From the NCBI GenBank assembly GCA_031415695.1, contig JANOSH010000016.1, forward strand, positions 62,001 through 126,000: a DNA stretch of 64,000 nucleotides. The letters run 5' to 3'. Positions 24,304 to 33,297 of the stretch are shown piece after piece. How positions within the stretch are numbered: position 1 is the first letter of the stretch; every line of letters starts with the position of its first letter. Origin of the DNA: JANOSH01 sp031415695. Lineage in GTDB: Bacteria > Actinomycetota > Acidimicrobiia > Acidimicrobiales > Ilumatobacteraceae. Position numbers and translations under genes: made by a program. Below the pieces are notes generated by a model. The model ran no database searches and was not told the DNA's origin. It worked only from the letters and a program-made list of their open reading frames with translations.

Positions 24304-24749
24304 AGCTCGTCAAATTCAACGCATTCGGAACCGGGCTGTTCCTCATCGCCACCACGATGGGAGCCCTGTTCTTCGGACATTGGAAGCTGGTTTCGGCCTG
24401 GGTAGCAGGCCTGTTGTTCGCAACTGGTTTCGTAACTATGCTCATGGCGTTCGCCACGGCTGTGACGAGAAGCAGAACCGATACCATCGGAATCGGCGGG
24501 TTGTATTTTCTGGCGGGCAAGGTTGCGCCGGGATTTGTTCGCCGACCAATGCTCGTGCTCTTGGCCATCCAGGTTGTAGTTGGCCTGGCCGGAGCCATTG
24601 CCCGCCCGTTCACACCCTTGGCCTACGGGGTGTTGGCACCACTGTTTGGGCTTGGGCTCAACGGCTTGTGGGGCGCACGATTTGGCAGCTTTGAGCCAAG
24701 AAGCAACGCAGGAACCGCTCCGATGGGACAGAATAAGAACCATGGTTGA
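24300..24749 (+). CDS. Small integral membrane protein of unknown function
   Basis: A 149-aa protein with four hydrophobic segments (about 10-28, 30-52, 80-100, 105-123) and a charged, polar tail ending GQNKNHG. GTG 24300 overlaps the preceding stop, and its own stop overlaps the SRPBCC gene start. Position next to a PimB-like enzyme and an SRPBCC protein suggests envelope or lipid metabolism, but no family or active residues are evident. Confidence 0.65.
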   Translation: MKLVKFNAFGTGLFLIATTMGALFFGHWKLVSAWVAGLLFATGFVTMLMAFATAVTRSRTDTIGIGGLYFLAGKVAPGFVRRPMLVLLAIQVVVGLAGAIARPFTPLAYGVLAPLFGLGLNGLWGARFGSFEPRSNAGTAPMGQNKNHG

Positions 24750-25185
24750 TGCCGCGTCGCAAACGACGACAATCAATGCGAGCCCGGACCACTGTTATTC
24801 GGTGATCCTCGATTTCGCCCGCTATCCCGAATGGGCCGACGACATCAAGGAAGCCACGGTGCGGGCTCGAGACAGCGAGGGTCGGGCTACCGAGGTTGAG
24901 TTCCGCGCAAGTGCGCTCGGGCGCAGTACCCATTACATCTTGCGCTACGACCATTCTCAGGCTCCCACCCGCGTTGGGTGGAGCATGTTGCGTGGCGACA
25001 TCATGCGCACTATCGACGGCGCGTACGAGTTGGCGCCGTCGGCCACGCCCGGTGCAACTGACGTAAAGTACGACTTGTCTATCGAGTTGCTGGTGCCAAT
25101 CCCGGGTTTCGTCAAGCGCCGCGCCGAGGTACGAATTCTCGACGACGCGCTCAAGCATCTGAAGGCTCGCGCCGAATCCAAGTAG
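24742..25185 (+). CDS. SRPBCC family (polyketide cyclase/START-like) protein
   Basis: A 147-aa protein with the helix-grip fold. Visible parts are TTTINASPDHCYSVILDFARYPEWADDIKEA, the hallmark beginning of the SRPBCC/CoQ-binding COQ10 group, then VEFRASALGRSTHYILRYDHS, a central basic strand and a C-terminal helix RILDDALKHLKARAES. It may bind hydrophobic ligands such as quinones or lipids. The ATG at 24742 overlaps the upstream gene by 8 nt. Specific ligand unknown. Confidence 0.8.
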   Translation: MVDAASQTTTINASPDHCYSVILDFARYPEWADDIKEATVRARDSEGRATEVEFRASALGRSTHYILRYDHSQAPTRVGWSMLRGDIMRTIDGAYELAPSATPGATDVKYDLSIELLVPIPGFVKRRAEVRILDDALKHLKARAESK

Positions 25186-25214
25186 TAGGACGAGCGAGCG
25201 AAGCTACAGGTCCG

Positions 25215-26138
25215 CTAGGCGGTCTCTGGATCCATGGCGCCGATGAGCGCCGCGCCCACGGCCCCAGCCTGCTCGCCGAGTTGAGCAGGCCGTAACTGGA
25301 TGCGGGGCCGGGCATGATCGGCGTACCGCAACTGGCCGAGATAGTGCCGTGTGCGCTCGAGGTAATGCTGGGCTGAATTCACCAACCCGCCACCGATCAC
25401 GGACACCTCGGGGTCGAGCAGGTTGATGAGGTTGACGAGCCCGTAGGCGAGCCAATACGCCAGACGATCGAACGCGGCTATAGCTGCAGGGTCGCCTAAC
25501 TCGACAGCCTCGCCGACATCGATACCGCGGATTGGGCGGCCTGTTTTCGCCAGAAGCGATGGCACACCCATCTTGATGGCCTGTTCGGCATGCCAGGCAA
25601 GCCCCGCACCGGATGCGAATCGTTCCCAGCAGCCATTCTGGCCGCAGACACAACGCGGCCCATTCGGGTCGACCATCATGTGCCCAGGTTCGCCCGCAAA
25701 GCCGTGGGAGCCCCGCTGCACTCGACCACCGATAATGAGACCACCACCAAGGCCGGTTCCAAGGGTGATGAGCGCAACATCGTTCGCGCCTCGTGCCGCG
25801 CCGAATTGCCACTCGGCCACGGCTGCGCACGTAGCATCGTTGTCGACTGAGACTCGGTGCCCGAACTCGGCGGCGAGCCGATTGCCGACAGGTACAAGCG
25901 TCAGACCCCCGAGGTTTGGCGCACTTTGCAATACCCCGCTCGTTGACACGAGACCGGGAACACCAACACCGAGCGATGACCACGGCCCAAGGTCACGAGC
26001 AACTGCGACGATATCGTCGATCAAGAAATCGGCGTCGTAGCGCGAGGGTCGACGCGATTCGTGCAGTATGCGGCCATCATCATCGACGACAACTCCGAGA
26101 ATTTTTGTACCGCCAACATCAATGCCAGCACGGCTCAC
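25215..26138 (-). CDS. ROK-family sugar kinase (glucokinase-like)
   Basis: A 307-aa protein starting SRAGIDVGGTKILGVVVDD (phosphate 1 motif). Later VSVDNDATCAAVAEW, LGTGLGGGLIIGG with the catalytic Asp in DNDA, and the ROK zinc motif CVCGQNGCWERFASG. The combination is typical of actinobacterial ROK glucokinases that phosphorylate glucose with ATP or polyphosphate. GTG 26138 is chosen over an upstream start because it overlaps the ppa stop in the GTGA style seen throughout; the extra 13 residues upstream add nothing. It is co-transcribed with pyrophosphatase. A regulator (ROK repressor) is unlikely since no helix-turn-helix domain precedes it. Confidence 0.85.
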   Translation of the reverse strand: MSRAGIDVGGTKILGVVVDDDGRILHESRRPSRYDADFLIDDIVAVARDLGPWSSLGVGVPGLVSTSGVLQSAPNLGGLTLVPVGNRLAAEFGHRVSVDNDATCAAVAEWQFGAARGANDVALITLGTGLGGGLIIGGRVQRGSHGFAGEPGHMMVDPNGPRCVCGQNGCWERFASGAGLAWHAEQAIKMGVPSLLAKTGRPIRGIDVGEAVELGDPAAIAAFDRLAYWLAYGLVNLINLLDPEVSVIGGGLVNSAQHYLERTRHYLGQLRYADHARPRIQLRPAQLGEQAGAVGAALIGAMDPETA

Positions 26139-26635
26139 TGCAACGCTCGCTGGCGTGACTCCTCGATCTCGATCCACGCAGCCTCGCGCCCGCCAACCGT
26201 GCCAGGCGCCGACGATTTACCCGGCTCCAAATCCTTGTATACCTCGAAGAAGTGTCGGATCTCAGCCACGAGCGAACCGGGTAGGTCGGCCAATTCGTGC
26301 ACGTTTTCCCAGCGCGGCTCAGTAGGCGGAACGCAGATGATCTTGGCGTCGTCTCCCGCTTCGTCGGTCATGCTCAGCATTCCAATAGGTCGGGCCTCGA
26401 CCCAGACCCCTGGATAGACAGCGTCTTCCAGCAGAACGAGCGCATCGAGTGGATCGCCATCTCCGCCGAGGGTGTCGGGGATAAATCCGTAGTCGGCCGG
26501 GTACGTGGTAGCCGTGAACAGGCGACGGTCGAGGAAGACCTGGCCGGTGTGGTGATCGATTTCGTACTTGTTACGGCTACCTCGAGGAATCTCGATAACA
26601 ACATGGATACAGCCTGGGCGGGGAACTCGCGACAT
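26135..26635 (-). CDS. ppa: Inorganic pyrophosphatase, family I
   Basis: A 166-aa soluble enzyme that hydrolyses pyrophosphate and drives biosynthesis forward. Signature GDGDPLDALVLLEDAVYPG holds the metal-binding Asp triad; IPRGSRNKYEID and DYGFIPDTLGGDGDPLD are also typical. The C-terminus VYKDLEPGK is conserved. The ATG at 26635 follows TACGCT on the minus strand (26642-26647) by 6 nt, so the mRNA is probably leaderless. It precedes the ROK kinase gene with a 4-bp overlap. Confidence 0.94.
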   Translation of the reverse strand: MSRVPRPGCIHVVIEIPRGSRNKYEIDHHTGQVFLDRRLFTATTYPADYGFIPDTLGGDGDPLDALVLLEDAVYPGVWVEARPIGMLSMTDEAGDDAKIICVPPTEPRWENVHELADLPGSLVAEIRHFFEVYKDLEPGKSSAPGTVGGREAAWIEIEESRQRALQ

Positions 26636-26641
26636 GGCTAG

Positions 26642-26682
26642 AGCGTAAGTCAATAGTGCAAGCCGCGTGGTTTCGCTAGCGT
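26642..26682. promoter_or_regulatory. Back-to-back -10 elements for ppa and the aminotransferase gene
   Basis: On the minus strand TACGCT (26642-26647) lies 6 nt before the ppa ATG at 26635. On the plus strand TAGCGT (26677-26682) lies 6 nt before the ATG at 26689. Both arrangements fit leaderless transcription. Clear -35 elements were not found. Confidence 0.4.
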
Positions 26683-26688
26683 AGGCCG

Positions 26689-27894
26689 ATGGAATTCCGT
26701 CGGATCACCAACCTGCCGCCGTATGTTTTTGCGATCATCAACAACTTGAAGATCGAGGCTCGCCGCGCTGGTGCCGATGTCATCGACCTCGGTTTTGGCA
26801 ACCCCGACATTCCGTCGCCAACTATTGCGGTCGACAAACTTGCTGAAGCGGCGCACGTAGCTCGAAACCATCGGTACTCCCAATCCAAAGGCATCCCCAA
26901 ACTGCGCGAGGCCTTAGCGGCGTTGTACCTGCGTAAATGGGGCGTGGAACTCGATGTCGATACCGAGATAACGAACACCATTGGATCCAAAGAAGGTTTC
27001 AGCCACCTGATGTGGGTGCTGTTACAAAACGGCGACGCGGCCATCGTGCCCAGCCCGAGCTACCCAATCCACATCTATGGCCCATTGTTCGCCGGTGCCG
27101 ACCTGCGTCAGGTGCCCATGCGGGCACTCTCCGATCCACGGGTCAAAGACGACTTCGCCGGTGATTTCTTTGCCAGCCTTGAAAACGCATGGAACGTTGG
27201 CTGGCCCAAACCGCGCGTTCTAATCATCTCGTTCCCGCACAATCCCACTGGCGCATGCGTCGACCTTGCGTTCATGCAGCGTGTTGTCGATTTCTGCCGT
27301 GAGCGAGAGATGATTGTCGTGCACGACTTCGCGTACGCCGACGTGGGGTTCGACGGCTACGACCCACCATCGATCCTTCAGGCCGAAGGCGCCAAGGAAT
27401 GTGCTGTCGAATTGTATTCGATGACCAAAAGTTTCTCGATGGCTGGTTGGCGTGTCGGCTTCCTCGCGGGCAACAAAGAGGTGGTTGCGGCGTTGGTCAA
27501 GCTCAAGAGCTACCTCGACTACGGAACGTTCCAGCCGGTTCAAATCGCAGCGACGGTCACGATGAACGAAGCCCCCGACTATCCGGCGGAGGTTCGTGAT
27601 ATCTACCAATCCCGCCGAGATGTGCTGCTCGATGGCCTCGAACGCATTGGTTGGAGCATCCCGAAACCGAAAGGCTCCATGTTCGTCTGGGCTCCTATCC
27701 CCGAGCCCTATGCCGAGATGAACTCGGTTGAATTCGCGTCGATGCTGGTGCGCGACTGCGACGTTGCCATGTCTCCCGGCAGCGGGTTCGGGCCTGGAGG
27801 CGAGGGTTTCGTACGCTTCGCACTGATCGAGAACGAGCAGCGGATCAACCAGGCCCTTCGCAACCTGCGGCGCGGGCTCGTGAAACTCCGTTGA
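26689..27894 (+). CDS. PLP-dependent class I/II aminotransferase (AlaC-like)
   Basis: A 401-aa fold-type I aminotransferase. The beginning PYVFAIINNLKIEARRAGADVIDLGFGNPDIPSP is typical of AlaC/YfdZ-like alanine-forming enzymes. Further motifs are GSKEGFSHLMW, PSYPIHIYGPLFAGA, FPHNPTGACV, HDFAYADVGFDGY and the PLP Lys in YSMTKSFSMAGWRVGF. It probably transfers the amino group of glutamate to pyruvate (inferred). The ATG at 26689 lies 6 nt after TAGCGT. It heads an operon with an ACT-domain protein and a PolA-family polymerase. Confidence 0.88.
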   Translation: MEFRRITNLPPYVFAIINNLKIEARRAGADVIDLGFGNPDIPSPTIAVDKLAEAAHVARNHRYSQSKGIPKLREALAALYLRKWGVELDVDTEITNTIGSKEGFSHLMWVLLQNGDAAIVPSPSYPIHIYGPLFAGADLRQVPMRALSDPRVKDDFAGDFFASLENAWNVGWPKPRVLIISFPHNPTGACVDLAFMQRVVDFCREREMIVVHDFAYADVGFDGYDPPSILQAEGAKECAVELYSMTKSFSMAGWRVGFLAGNKEVVAALVKLKSYLDYGTFQPVQIAATVTMNEAPDYPAEVRDIYQSRRDVLLDGLERIGWSIPKPKGSMFVWAPIPEPYAEMNSVEFASMLVRDCDVAMSPGSGFGPGGEGFVRFALIENEQRINQALRNLRRGLVKLR

Positions 27895-28547
27895 GTTTCA
27901 CACAAGCTGGCGCTTTCTTCGTACTACGGGTGTGGTTGCCCGACCGGCCAGGAACCCTAGGGCAAGTAGCGGGTCGAGTCGGGGCCGTCGATGGTGACGT
28001 TGTCGGGCTCGAGATCATGGAACGCGGCGGTGGCACCGCTATCGACGACATCACGGTCCTATTGTCCACTGCCGACGACTTACCCCGGTTGATACGCGAG
28101 ATCGAGCGTGTCGAGAACGTGCGGGTTGAAGACGCTCGCCGGGTCACGGCGCCGGTCGACACAGAACTCGCGGTCCTCGGTCTGGCCGGCGATATCTCCG
28201 AAGCCCGTAGCGGTGCGATCGCTGCGTTAGTCGATGGGCTCAAGACCCTCTTCAACGCCGATTGGGCGGCGGCCCTTCGACTCCAGCCCATCGGGTTTCA
28301 CCATGTCGCTGGCGAAACTCCGAACATCGGCTGGCTTGCCGCGTACGTGGAAGGTACCCGTCACCTGCCTGAAAACACCGACATCGCCCCCGACGACATC
28401 AGCTGGACCCGGCTGGCGAGCAGCGGTCTGACTATTGCGATTGGTCGTGACGGCCGACCGTTGCGCTGGCGTGAGCGGCGACACTTGGCCGAACTTGCCC
28501 GAATTGCCGACTCGGTGTCGAGCCAAACCCGTCGACCTGGTGGATGA
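27891..28547 (+). CDS. ACT domain-containing protein
   Basis: A 218-aa protein. Residues about 8-75 form an ACT domain: AFFVLRVWLPDRPGTLGQVAGRVGAVDGDVVGLEIMER, the ligand-binding beta-alpha-beta core that often senses amino acids. The rest has no recognised domain; SGLTIAIGRDGRPLRWRERRHLAELARIAD near the C-terminus resembles the C-terminal part of actinobacterial ACT-GAF-like proteins but I cannot assign it. TTG 27891 overlaps the aminotransferase stop, the only start in this frame. It may regulate its operon neighbour by amino acid binding. Confidence 0.75.
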   Translation: MSFTQAGAFFVLRVWLPDRPGTLGQVAGRVGAVDGDVVGLEIMERGGGTAIDDITVLLSTADDLPRLIREIERVENVRVEDARRVTAPVDTELAVLGLAGDISEARSGAIAALVDGLKTLFNADWAAALRLQPIGFHHVAGETPNIGWLAAYVEGTRHLPENTDIAPDDISWTRLASSGLTIAIGRDGRPLRWRERRHLAELARIADSVSSQTRRPGG

Positions 28548-30279
28548 CGCGGCCCAACTCTTAGCATCCGAATTCTCGGCATGTGGAGTACGGCCAGGCG
28601 ACCTTGTTGCGGTAGCGCTCACGGGTCACGGGGTTGGTCTCGCATCGGACAAAGTGTCGATAGGCATCGACACGCAGCATCCGATCGAGTTGTGTCGACA
28701 ACTCGAAATTTCGCTGTCGCCCCGTTGGGTGTGGTGGTCAAAAGTAACCGCCACGACATTGTGTGCTGGCGGCCTCCGGGTGTCCAAATGCTGGGATCTC
28801 GCCGCCGTCCATCGGCTCGTGCACGGCGGGTGGGTAGCCGAGGTGCCCGATGTTTGGGCGTCGGCTTACGGCCTGGACCGTCGGTCGACACCCGAACTTG
28901 GACAACTCGATTTGCTAGCCAACAACGGCGATGATGGCGAGGATCCCAACAACCCGGTGCGGCCCGACGGGTATCTGCGACCTGAATGGGTAGCTGGTGG
29001 CTGGTCGCTATCGGCCCAGCGCATGCGGCAATGGGCTGGGCTGGTGCTCGACTGTTCGGTGCGTCAGAACACCGAGCTAGCCAGGAATATCGCAACGGGC
29101 GACCCGTTCGCCACAGCCCGATCGGAATCAGCCGCCGAATTGTTGTGCAGCGAACTGGAACGCGATGGGTTGCCAATTCATCGAGAAACGATCGAAACAC
29201 TCATCCGGGCGTCGGCCGGACCCCGCACCCGCAGCCATGCAGATGCCGAAGCCGTCCGCAAGCAACGCGACGAAGCGGTGCTGCAACACGCTCCGGTGTC
29301 GGGAGAACGCGACCTGCGAAATCCGTTGCAGGTCAAAGCGCTCCTGAGACGAGTCGGCATCGACCTACCCGACACCAGAGCGTGGAGGCTCGAACCGCAT
29401 CGCAACGACCATCCGATGGTTGAGGCACTGCTCGCATGGCGTAAAGCCGAACGAATAGCCACCACATACGGCTACGAGTGGCTCGACGCGCACGTAAGCG
29501 ACGATGGGCGTCTGCGGGGCGGTTGGAGCGGATCCGACGGTGCCGCCGGTCGCATGACTGCGCAAGCCGGGCTCCACAACCTTCCTGCTGAGCTACGACC
29601 AGCCGTGATCGCCGAACCTGGGTTCCTGTTCGTTCGAGCCGACCTCGGCCAAATCGAACCGCGAGTGCTCGCCGCAATCTCGAGTGACCCGGCGCTCAGT
29701 CGGGCCACCCAAGATGATGACCTCTACGCCCCCGTGGCGGCGCGACTAGGCGTCGAGCGACCGATTGCCAAGGTGGCGGTTCTCGCCGCCATGTATGGCC
29801 AGACGTCGGGAGCGGCTGGCGAAGCATTACGAGGGATGGACGCGGCCTACCCCGTCGCAATGCGATACCTGCGCGATGCCGATGAAGCCGGGCAGTTGGG
29901 TCGAAACCTGCGAACGTTCGGTGGCCGTTTGCTGACGATGGGGGAACCGTCCAAGGAACTCGATGATCGCCAGTACCGGGCTATGACCGCAGGTCGAGGA
30001 CGGTTTGCGCGCAACGCCATGGTGCAAGGCGCAGCCGCCGAGTTCTTCAAGGTTTGGGCCGTGCTCGTACGCGCTCGAACAGGTTCGCACGGTGCTCGGG
30101 TCGTGCTGTGCCTCCATGATGAGTTGCTGGTGCATGCTCCTGTTGACACCGCTCCCGAGGTCGCAGATTTGCTGACCAGCTGTTTGGACGAGGCAGCCGG
30201 CCGGTGGGCCAGAAACCGCGACGTGCGTTTCGTAGCTGACGTGTCGATCATCGAACGGTGGAGCGACGCGAAGGGTTAG
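28540..30279 (+). CDS. PolA-family DNA polymerase with degenerate exonuclease region
   Basis: A 579-aa protein related to the C-terminal polymerase domain of DNA polymerase I. Motif A reads DLGQIEPR (normally DYSQIELR), motif B RPIAKVAVLAAMYG, and motif C VLCLHDELLVHAP with the catalytic HDE. The N-terminal 220 residues lack DEDD acidic motifs, so no proofreading is expected; 5' nuclease is absent. In the O-helix the usual Phe-Gly of RxxxKxxxFGxxYG is Leu-Ala, which seems to be a feature of actinobacterial proteins annotated as bifunctional 3'-5' exonuclease/DNA polymerase. GTG 28540 overlaps the ACT gene by 8 nt. Role may be repair synthesis. Not the main PolA. Confidence 0.82.
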   Translation: MDDAAQLLASEFSACGVRPGDLVAVALTGHGVGLASDKVSIGIDTQHPIELCRQLEISLSPRWVWWSKVTATTLCAGGLRVSKCWDLAAVHRLVHGGWVAEVPDVWASAYGLDRRSTPELGQLDLLANNGDDGEDPNNPVRPDGYLRPEWVAGGWSLSAQRMRQWAGLVLDCSVRQNTELARNIATGDPFATARSESAAELLCSELERDGLPIHRETIETLIRASAGPRTRSHADAEAVRKQRDEAVLQHAPVSGERDLRNPLQVKALLRRVGIDLPDTRAWRLEPHRNDHPMVEALLAWRKAERIATTYGYEWLDAHVSDDGRLRGGWSGSDGAAGRMTAQAGLHNLPAELRPAVIAEPGFLFVRADLGQIEPRVLAAISSDPALSRATQDDDLYAPVAARLGVERPIAKVAVLAAMYGQTSGAAGEALRGMDAAYPVAMRYLRDADEAGQLGRNLRTFGGRLLTMGEPSKELDDRQYRAMTAGRGRFARNAMVQGAAAEFFKVWAVLVRARTGSHGARVVLCLHDELLVHAPVDTAPEVADLLTSCLDEAAGRWARNRDVRFVADVSIIERWSDAKG

Positions 30280-30287
30280 CAGCCCAG

Positions 30288-31775
30288 TTAGCGCTCGGTA
30301 ACCCACCCTCGTGAGCGTTCGACTGCACGCAACCAGTCGGTATGCAATGCATCGGCCACGGTTCGGTTCACGTCGGGGGTGACCGCCACATCGAGCTGCC
30401 ATGTGGCCTCGATCGCGTCGAGCGATGGCCACACGCCTTCGGCCAACCCGGCGAGGTATGCAGCCCCAAGCGCTGTTGTCTCCTGCACCCTTGGGCGGCT
30501 GACCGTTACACCAAGCTGGTCGGCCTGGAACTGCAGTAGGAGGTTCATCACCGAGGCTCCACCGTCGACGCGCAAGGCGGCGACGCTGCGGCCCGAGGCG
30601 GCGGTCATGGCCGACACCGCGTCTCGGGTTTGGTAGGCCATTGCCTCTACAACGGCTCGGGCCAAATGCGCCTTGGTAGTACCCCGCGTCAGGCCCACCA
30701 ACGTGCCGCGGGCGTACGGGTCCCACCACGGGCTTCCAAGGCCCGTAAACGCGGGAACAAGATAGGCGCCACCCGTATCGGGTACCGACTCGGCGAGCGG
30801 TCCAATCTCTGACGCATCACTAATGAGACCGAGGCCATCTCGCAGCCATTGAATGGCGGCGCCGGTGACGAAGATGGCGCCTTCGAGGGCGTAGACGGGA
30901 GCAGCGTCGCCGATCTGCCACGCAACGGTCGTGAGCATTCCATCGGTTGGCTCGGGACAGGTTTCCCCAATATTCATCAGCACGAAGCTGCCGGTGCCGT
31001 AGGTGTTCTTTGTCATGCCGGGACGAAAACATGCTTGGCCGAAAAGGGCCGCCTGTTGATCGCCGGCAACACCGGATATGGGTATACCGGACGGCACGCC
31101 GCAGTTGGGTTCCGTGACGCCCAGTCGACCCGACGACGTTACCAGTGACGCAAGTACATGGGCAGGCACACCGAGCAGCTCGCAGAGTTCGCTGCTCCAT
31201 TCGCCCGAGCGGATGTCGTACAACATGGTGCGACTGGCATTGGATCTGTCGGTGGCGTGCACCTTCCCGCCCGTGAGATTCCACAGCACCCAACTATCGA
31301 CGGTTCCAACCAGGGTGTCGGGCCCCCGCGACACCCCACCGGGCCCAAAGAGCCACTCGAATTTCGTACCCGAAAAGTAAGGATCAAGGACGAGGCCCGT
31401 GGCATTTCGAACGAGGGGAAGATGGCCCTGGACGGCTAGGGCGTCGCACCGTGGCGCAGTACGGCGGTCTTGCCACACAACGGCCCGATGTAGCGGCGTA
31501 CCGGTTCGCCGATCCCAAGCAACGACGGTTTCGCGTTGGTTCGTGATGCCGATGGCAACGATAGACCGATCAAGTTCAGCGACGAGCTGATTCAGCGTGA
31601 CTTTGACAGCGTTCCAGATCTCGGCCGCGTCGTGTTCTACCCATCCGGGTTGCGGAAAGTACTGGGTGAATTCCTGATACCGCCAGCCGACAATGGTGCC
31701 GTCAGGGGCAACGGCCATACTGCGAACGCCGGTGGTTCCAGCGTCGATGGCGATAACGACGGGGTCCCTGCCCAC
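30288..31775 (-). CDS. glpK: Glycerol kinase
   Basis: A 495-aa FGGY kinase converting glycerol to glycerol 3-phosphate, the substrate of GlpD (12894-14573). Signatures are AIDAGTTGVRSMAV, GITNQRETVVAWDRRTG, AVVWQDRRT, TYGTGSFVLMN and the C-terminal LRVDGGASVMNLLLQFQAD, an FGGY signature. The N-terminal phosphate loop DAGTTGVR differs slightly from the usual DQGTTSSR. The start is GTG 31775, two nt after the stop of the upstream membrane protein gene. It is convergent with the polymerase gene. Confidence 0.92.
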   Translation of the reverse strand: MGRDPVVIAIDAGTTGVRSMAVAPDGTIVGWRYQEFTQYFPQPGWVEHDAAEIWNAVKVTLNQLVAELDRSIVAIGITNQRETVVAWDRRTGTPLHRAVVWQDRRTAPRCDALAVQGHLPLVRNATGLVLDPYFSGTKFEWLFGPGGVSRGPDTLVGTVDSWVLWNLTGGKVHATDRSNASRTMLYDIRSGEWSSELCELLGVPAHVLASLVTSSGRLGVTEPNCGVPSGIPISGVAGDQQAALFGQACFRPGMTKNTYGTGSFVLMNIGETCPEPTDGMLTTVAWQIGDAAPVYALEGAIFVTGAAIQWLRDGLGLISDASEIGPLAESVPDTGGAYLVPAFTGLGSPWWDPYARGTLVGLTRGTTKAHLARAVVEAMAYQTRDAVSAMTAASGRSVAALRVDGGASVMNLLLQFQADQLGVTVSRPRVQETTALGAAYLAGLAEGVWPSLDAIEATWQLDVAVTPDVNRTVADALHTDWLRAVERSRGWVTER

Positions 31776-31777
31776 AG

Positions 31778-32170
31778 TTATCGCTTTCGGGCAGGCTTGC
31801 GCACTTGTGGGTTCGTAGCATTGGTGCGTCGAGTGGCGGCCGGGCCAGTGGGAACCACCGCGGTGCGGCGTGAACGTCGACCACGCGTTGGCGCTGCGGA
31901 ACCAGCGTCGCTGCTACTGGCGGCAAGTCGACGCGCCGCGGCTGCGTCCATGCGACGTTGACGCATGGACACAGGATCGAGCCCAAACTTAGCGAGCACC
32001 ACCGAGAACGCTAGGTACAGGGCGCCGAAGGCCAGCGTTGCCGCGATGGTTGGAACACCGAAGTCTTCTTTCGACATCAACGCGAAAGCGACGTTGGCCA
32101 CGATGAGGTAGAGGCCGGTGAGCCGCAGAAGTGACTTCCACGGAATTGGTCGGTTCTTGTCGTATGCCAT
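31778..32170 (-). CDS. Two-TM membrane protein with basic tail
   Basis: A 130-aa protein with two hydrophobic segments (about residues 18-35 and 42-62) followed by a strongly basic, Ala-rich tail (RRLAASS, RGRRSRR, RKPARKR) that is probably cytosolic. The ATG at 32170 is used; an earlier TTG/GTG extension is less likely. I do not recognise the family. It is just upstream of glpK and may be co-transcribed with it, and is divergent from pfkA across 47 bp. Confidence 0.65.
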   Translation of the reverse strand: MAYDKNRPIPWKSLLRLTGLYLIVANVAFALMSKEDFGVPTIAATLAFGALYLAFSVVLAKFGLDPVSMRQRRMDAAAARRLAASSSDAGSAAPTRGRRSRRTAVVPTGPAATRRTNATNPQVRKPARKR

Positions 32171-32217
32171 CAACCGATCCTGCCACAACTGAGGTGCGAG
32201 CCGGAAAGGCTCCGCTA

Positions 32218-33273
32218 GTGTCAGTACACGTGCGAGTCGGAGTCCTCACAGGCGGTGGCGATAGCCCCGGCCTCAATGCCGTTCTACGAGCGATAGTTCG
32301 CAAAGGCGAGCAGGTGTACGGCGACCAGATCATCGGGTTCCGCAACGCGTGGCATGGAATGGTCGATGACGACACAATGCCGTTGAAAGTCAAGACGCTT
32401 CGAGGCATGTTGCCACGTGGTGGAACCCTTCTGGGTACACGTCGTGGAGGCCCATGGGATCTCCCCGATGGCGTCAACCGGGTTACCGGTGCATTCGAAC
32501 GCCACTCGCTCGATGCGCTCGTTGTCATTGGTGGCAACGGCTCGCTCACTGTGGCGTCGCGGCTGTTTGTTGAGTTTGGTCTGCCGATCATCGGCGTGCC
32601 AAAAACGATCGACAATGACGTTGTCGGTACCGACACCACCTTTGGTTTTCACACGGCAGTGCAGATTGCCACAGACGCAATCGACCGTTTGCACACTACC
32701 GCCGAAGCCCACGATCGCGTGATGCTGGTGGAAGTGATGGGGCGCCACGCAGGATGGATCGCCACCTACGCGGGAATCGCGGGCGGGGCAACAGTCGTGT
32801 TGGTACCCGAGGTTCCGTTTCGGGTCGACGACGTGTGCGAGGTCATTCGCAAGCGACACGAGCGAGACCGGTATGCGTCGATTGTTGTGGTCGCCGAGGG
32901 GGCTCGTCCGGTTCCCGGCGAACTCGATCTGCCCGATGCTGCCACCGGTATTCATGGTCATCAACTGCTCGGCGGTAGTGACGCCATCAGCTACCGCCTA
33001 GCGCCCGAGATCGAGCGTCGCACGGGCTACGAAACCCGGGTGACGTTGCTTGGGCATGTCCAACGGGGCGGTACCCCCACTGCGTACGACCGGGTACTCG
33101 CCACCCGCTACGGACTCGCGGCAATCGATGCGGTTCACGAACAGGCATGGGGCGACATGATTGCGTTCCGAAGCCCAGGACGTATGGAACGCTGCGCTCT
33201 TGTCGACGTCGCCGGCGTAACCCGCACACTCGACCCGGCCATGTACGAGGTAGCCGAAACCTTCTTTGGCTAG
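32218..33273 (+). CDS. pfkA: 6-phosphofructokinase (ATP- or PPi-dependent)
   Basis: A 351-aa enzyme of glycolysis. RVGVLTGGGDSPGLNAVLRAI begins the fold; GVPKTIDNDVVGTDTTFGFHTA holds the catalytic Asp; MGRHAGWIA and LGHVQRGGTPTAYDR are family motifs. The phosphoryl-donor loop reads GGNGSLTVA, with Asn in place of the Asp that follows GG in classic ATP-PFK (GGDGS) or PPi-PFK (GGDD). Donor is therefore uncertain. GTG 32218 is chosen because GGAAAGG (32203-32209) lies 8 nt before it; the longer frame from 32131 overlaps the divergent gene. Confidence 0.85.
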   Translation: MSVHVRVGVLTGGGDSPGLNAVLRAIVRKGEQVYGDQIIGFRNAWHGMVDDDTMPLKVKTLRGMLPRGGTLLGTRRGGPWDLPDGVNRVTGAFERHSLDALVVIGGNGSLTVASRLFVEFGLPIIGVPKTIDNDVVGTDTTFGFHTAVQIATDAIDRLHTTAEAHDRVMLVEVMGRHAGWIATYAGIAGGATVVLVPEVPFRVDDVCEVIRKRHERDRYASIVVVAEGARPVPGELDLPDAATGIHGHQLLGGSDAISYRLAPEIERRTGYETRVTLLGHVQRGGTPTAYDRVLATRYGLAAIDAVHEQAWGDMIAFRSPGRMERCALVDVAGVTRTLDPAMYEVAETFFG

Positions 33274-33297
33274 CTGTGTCCGGAACGCGACGTCGAG

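Noticed and set aside
29827..30729. 300-aa open frame on the minus strand across the polymerase and glpK ends
   Set aside because: It overlaps two well-supported genes and has no family features.
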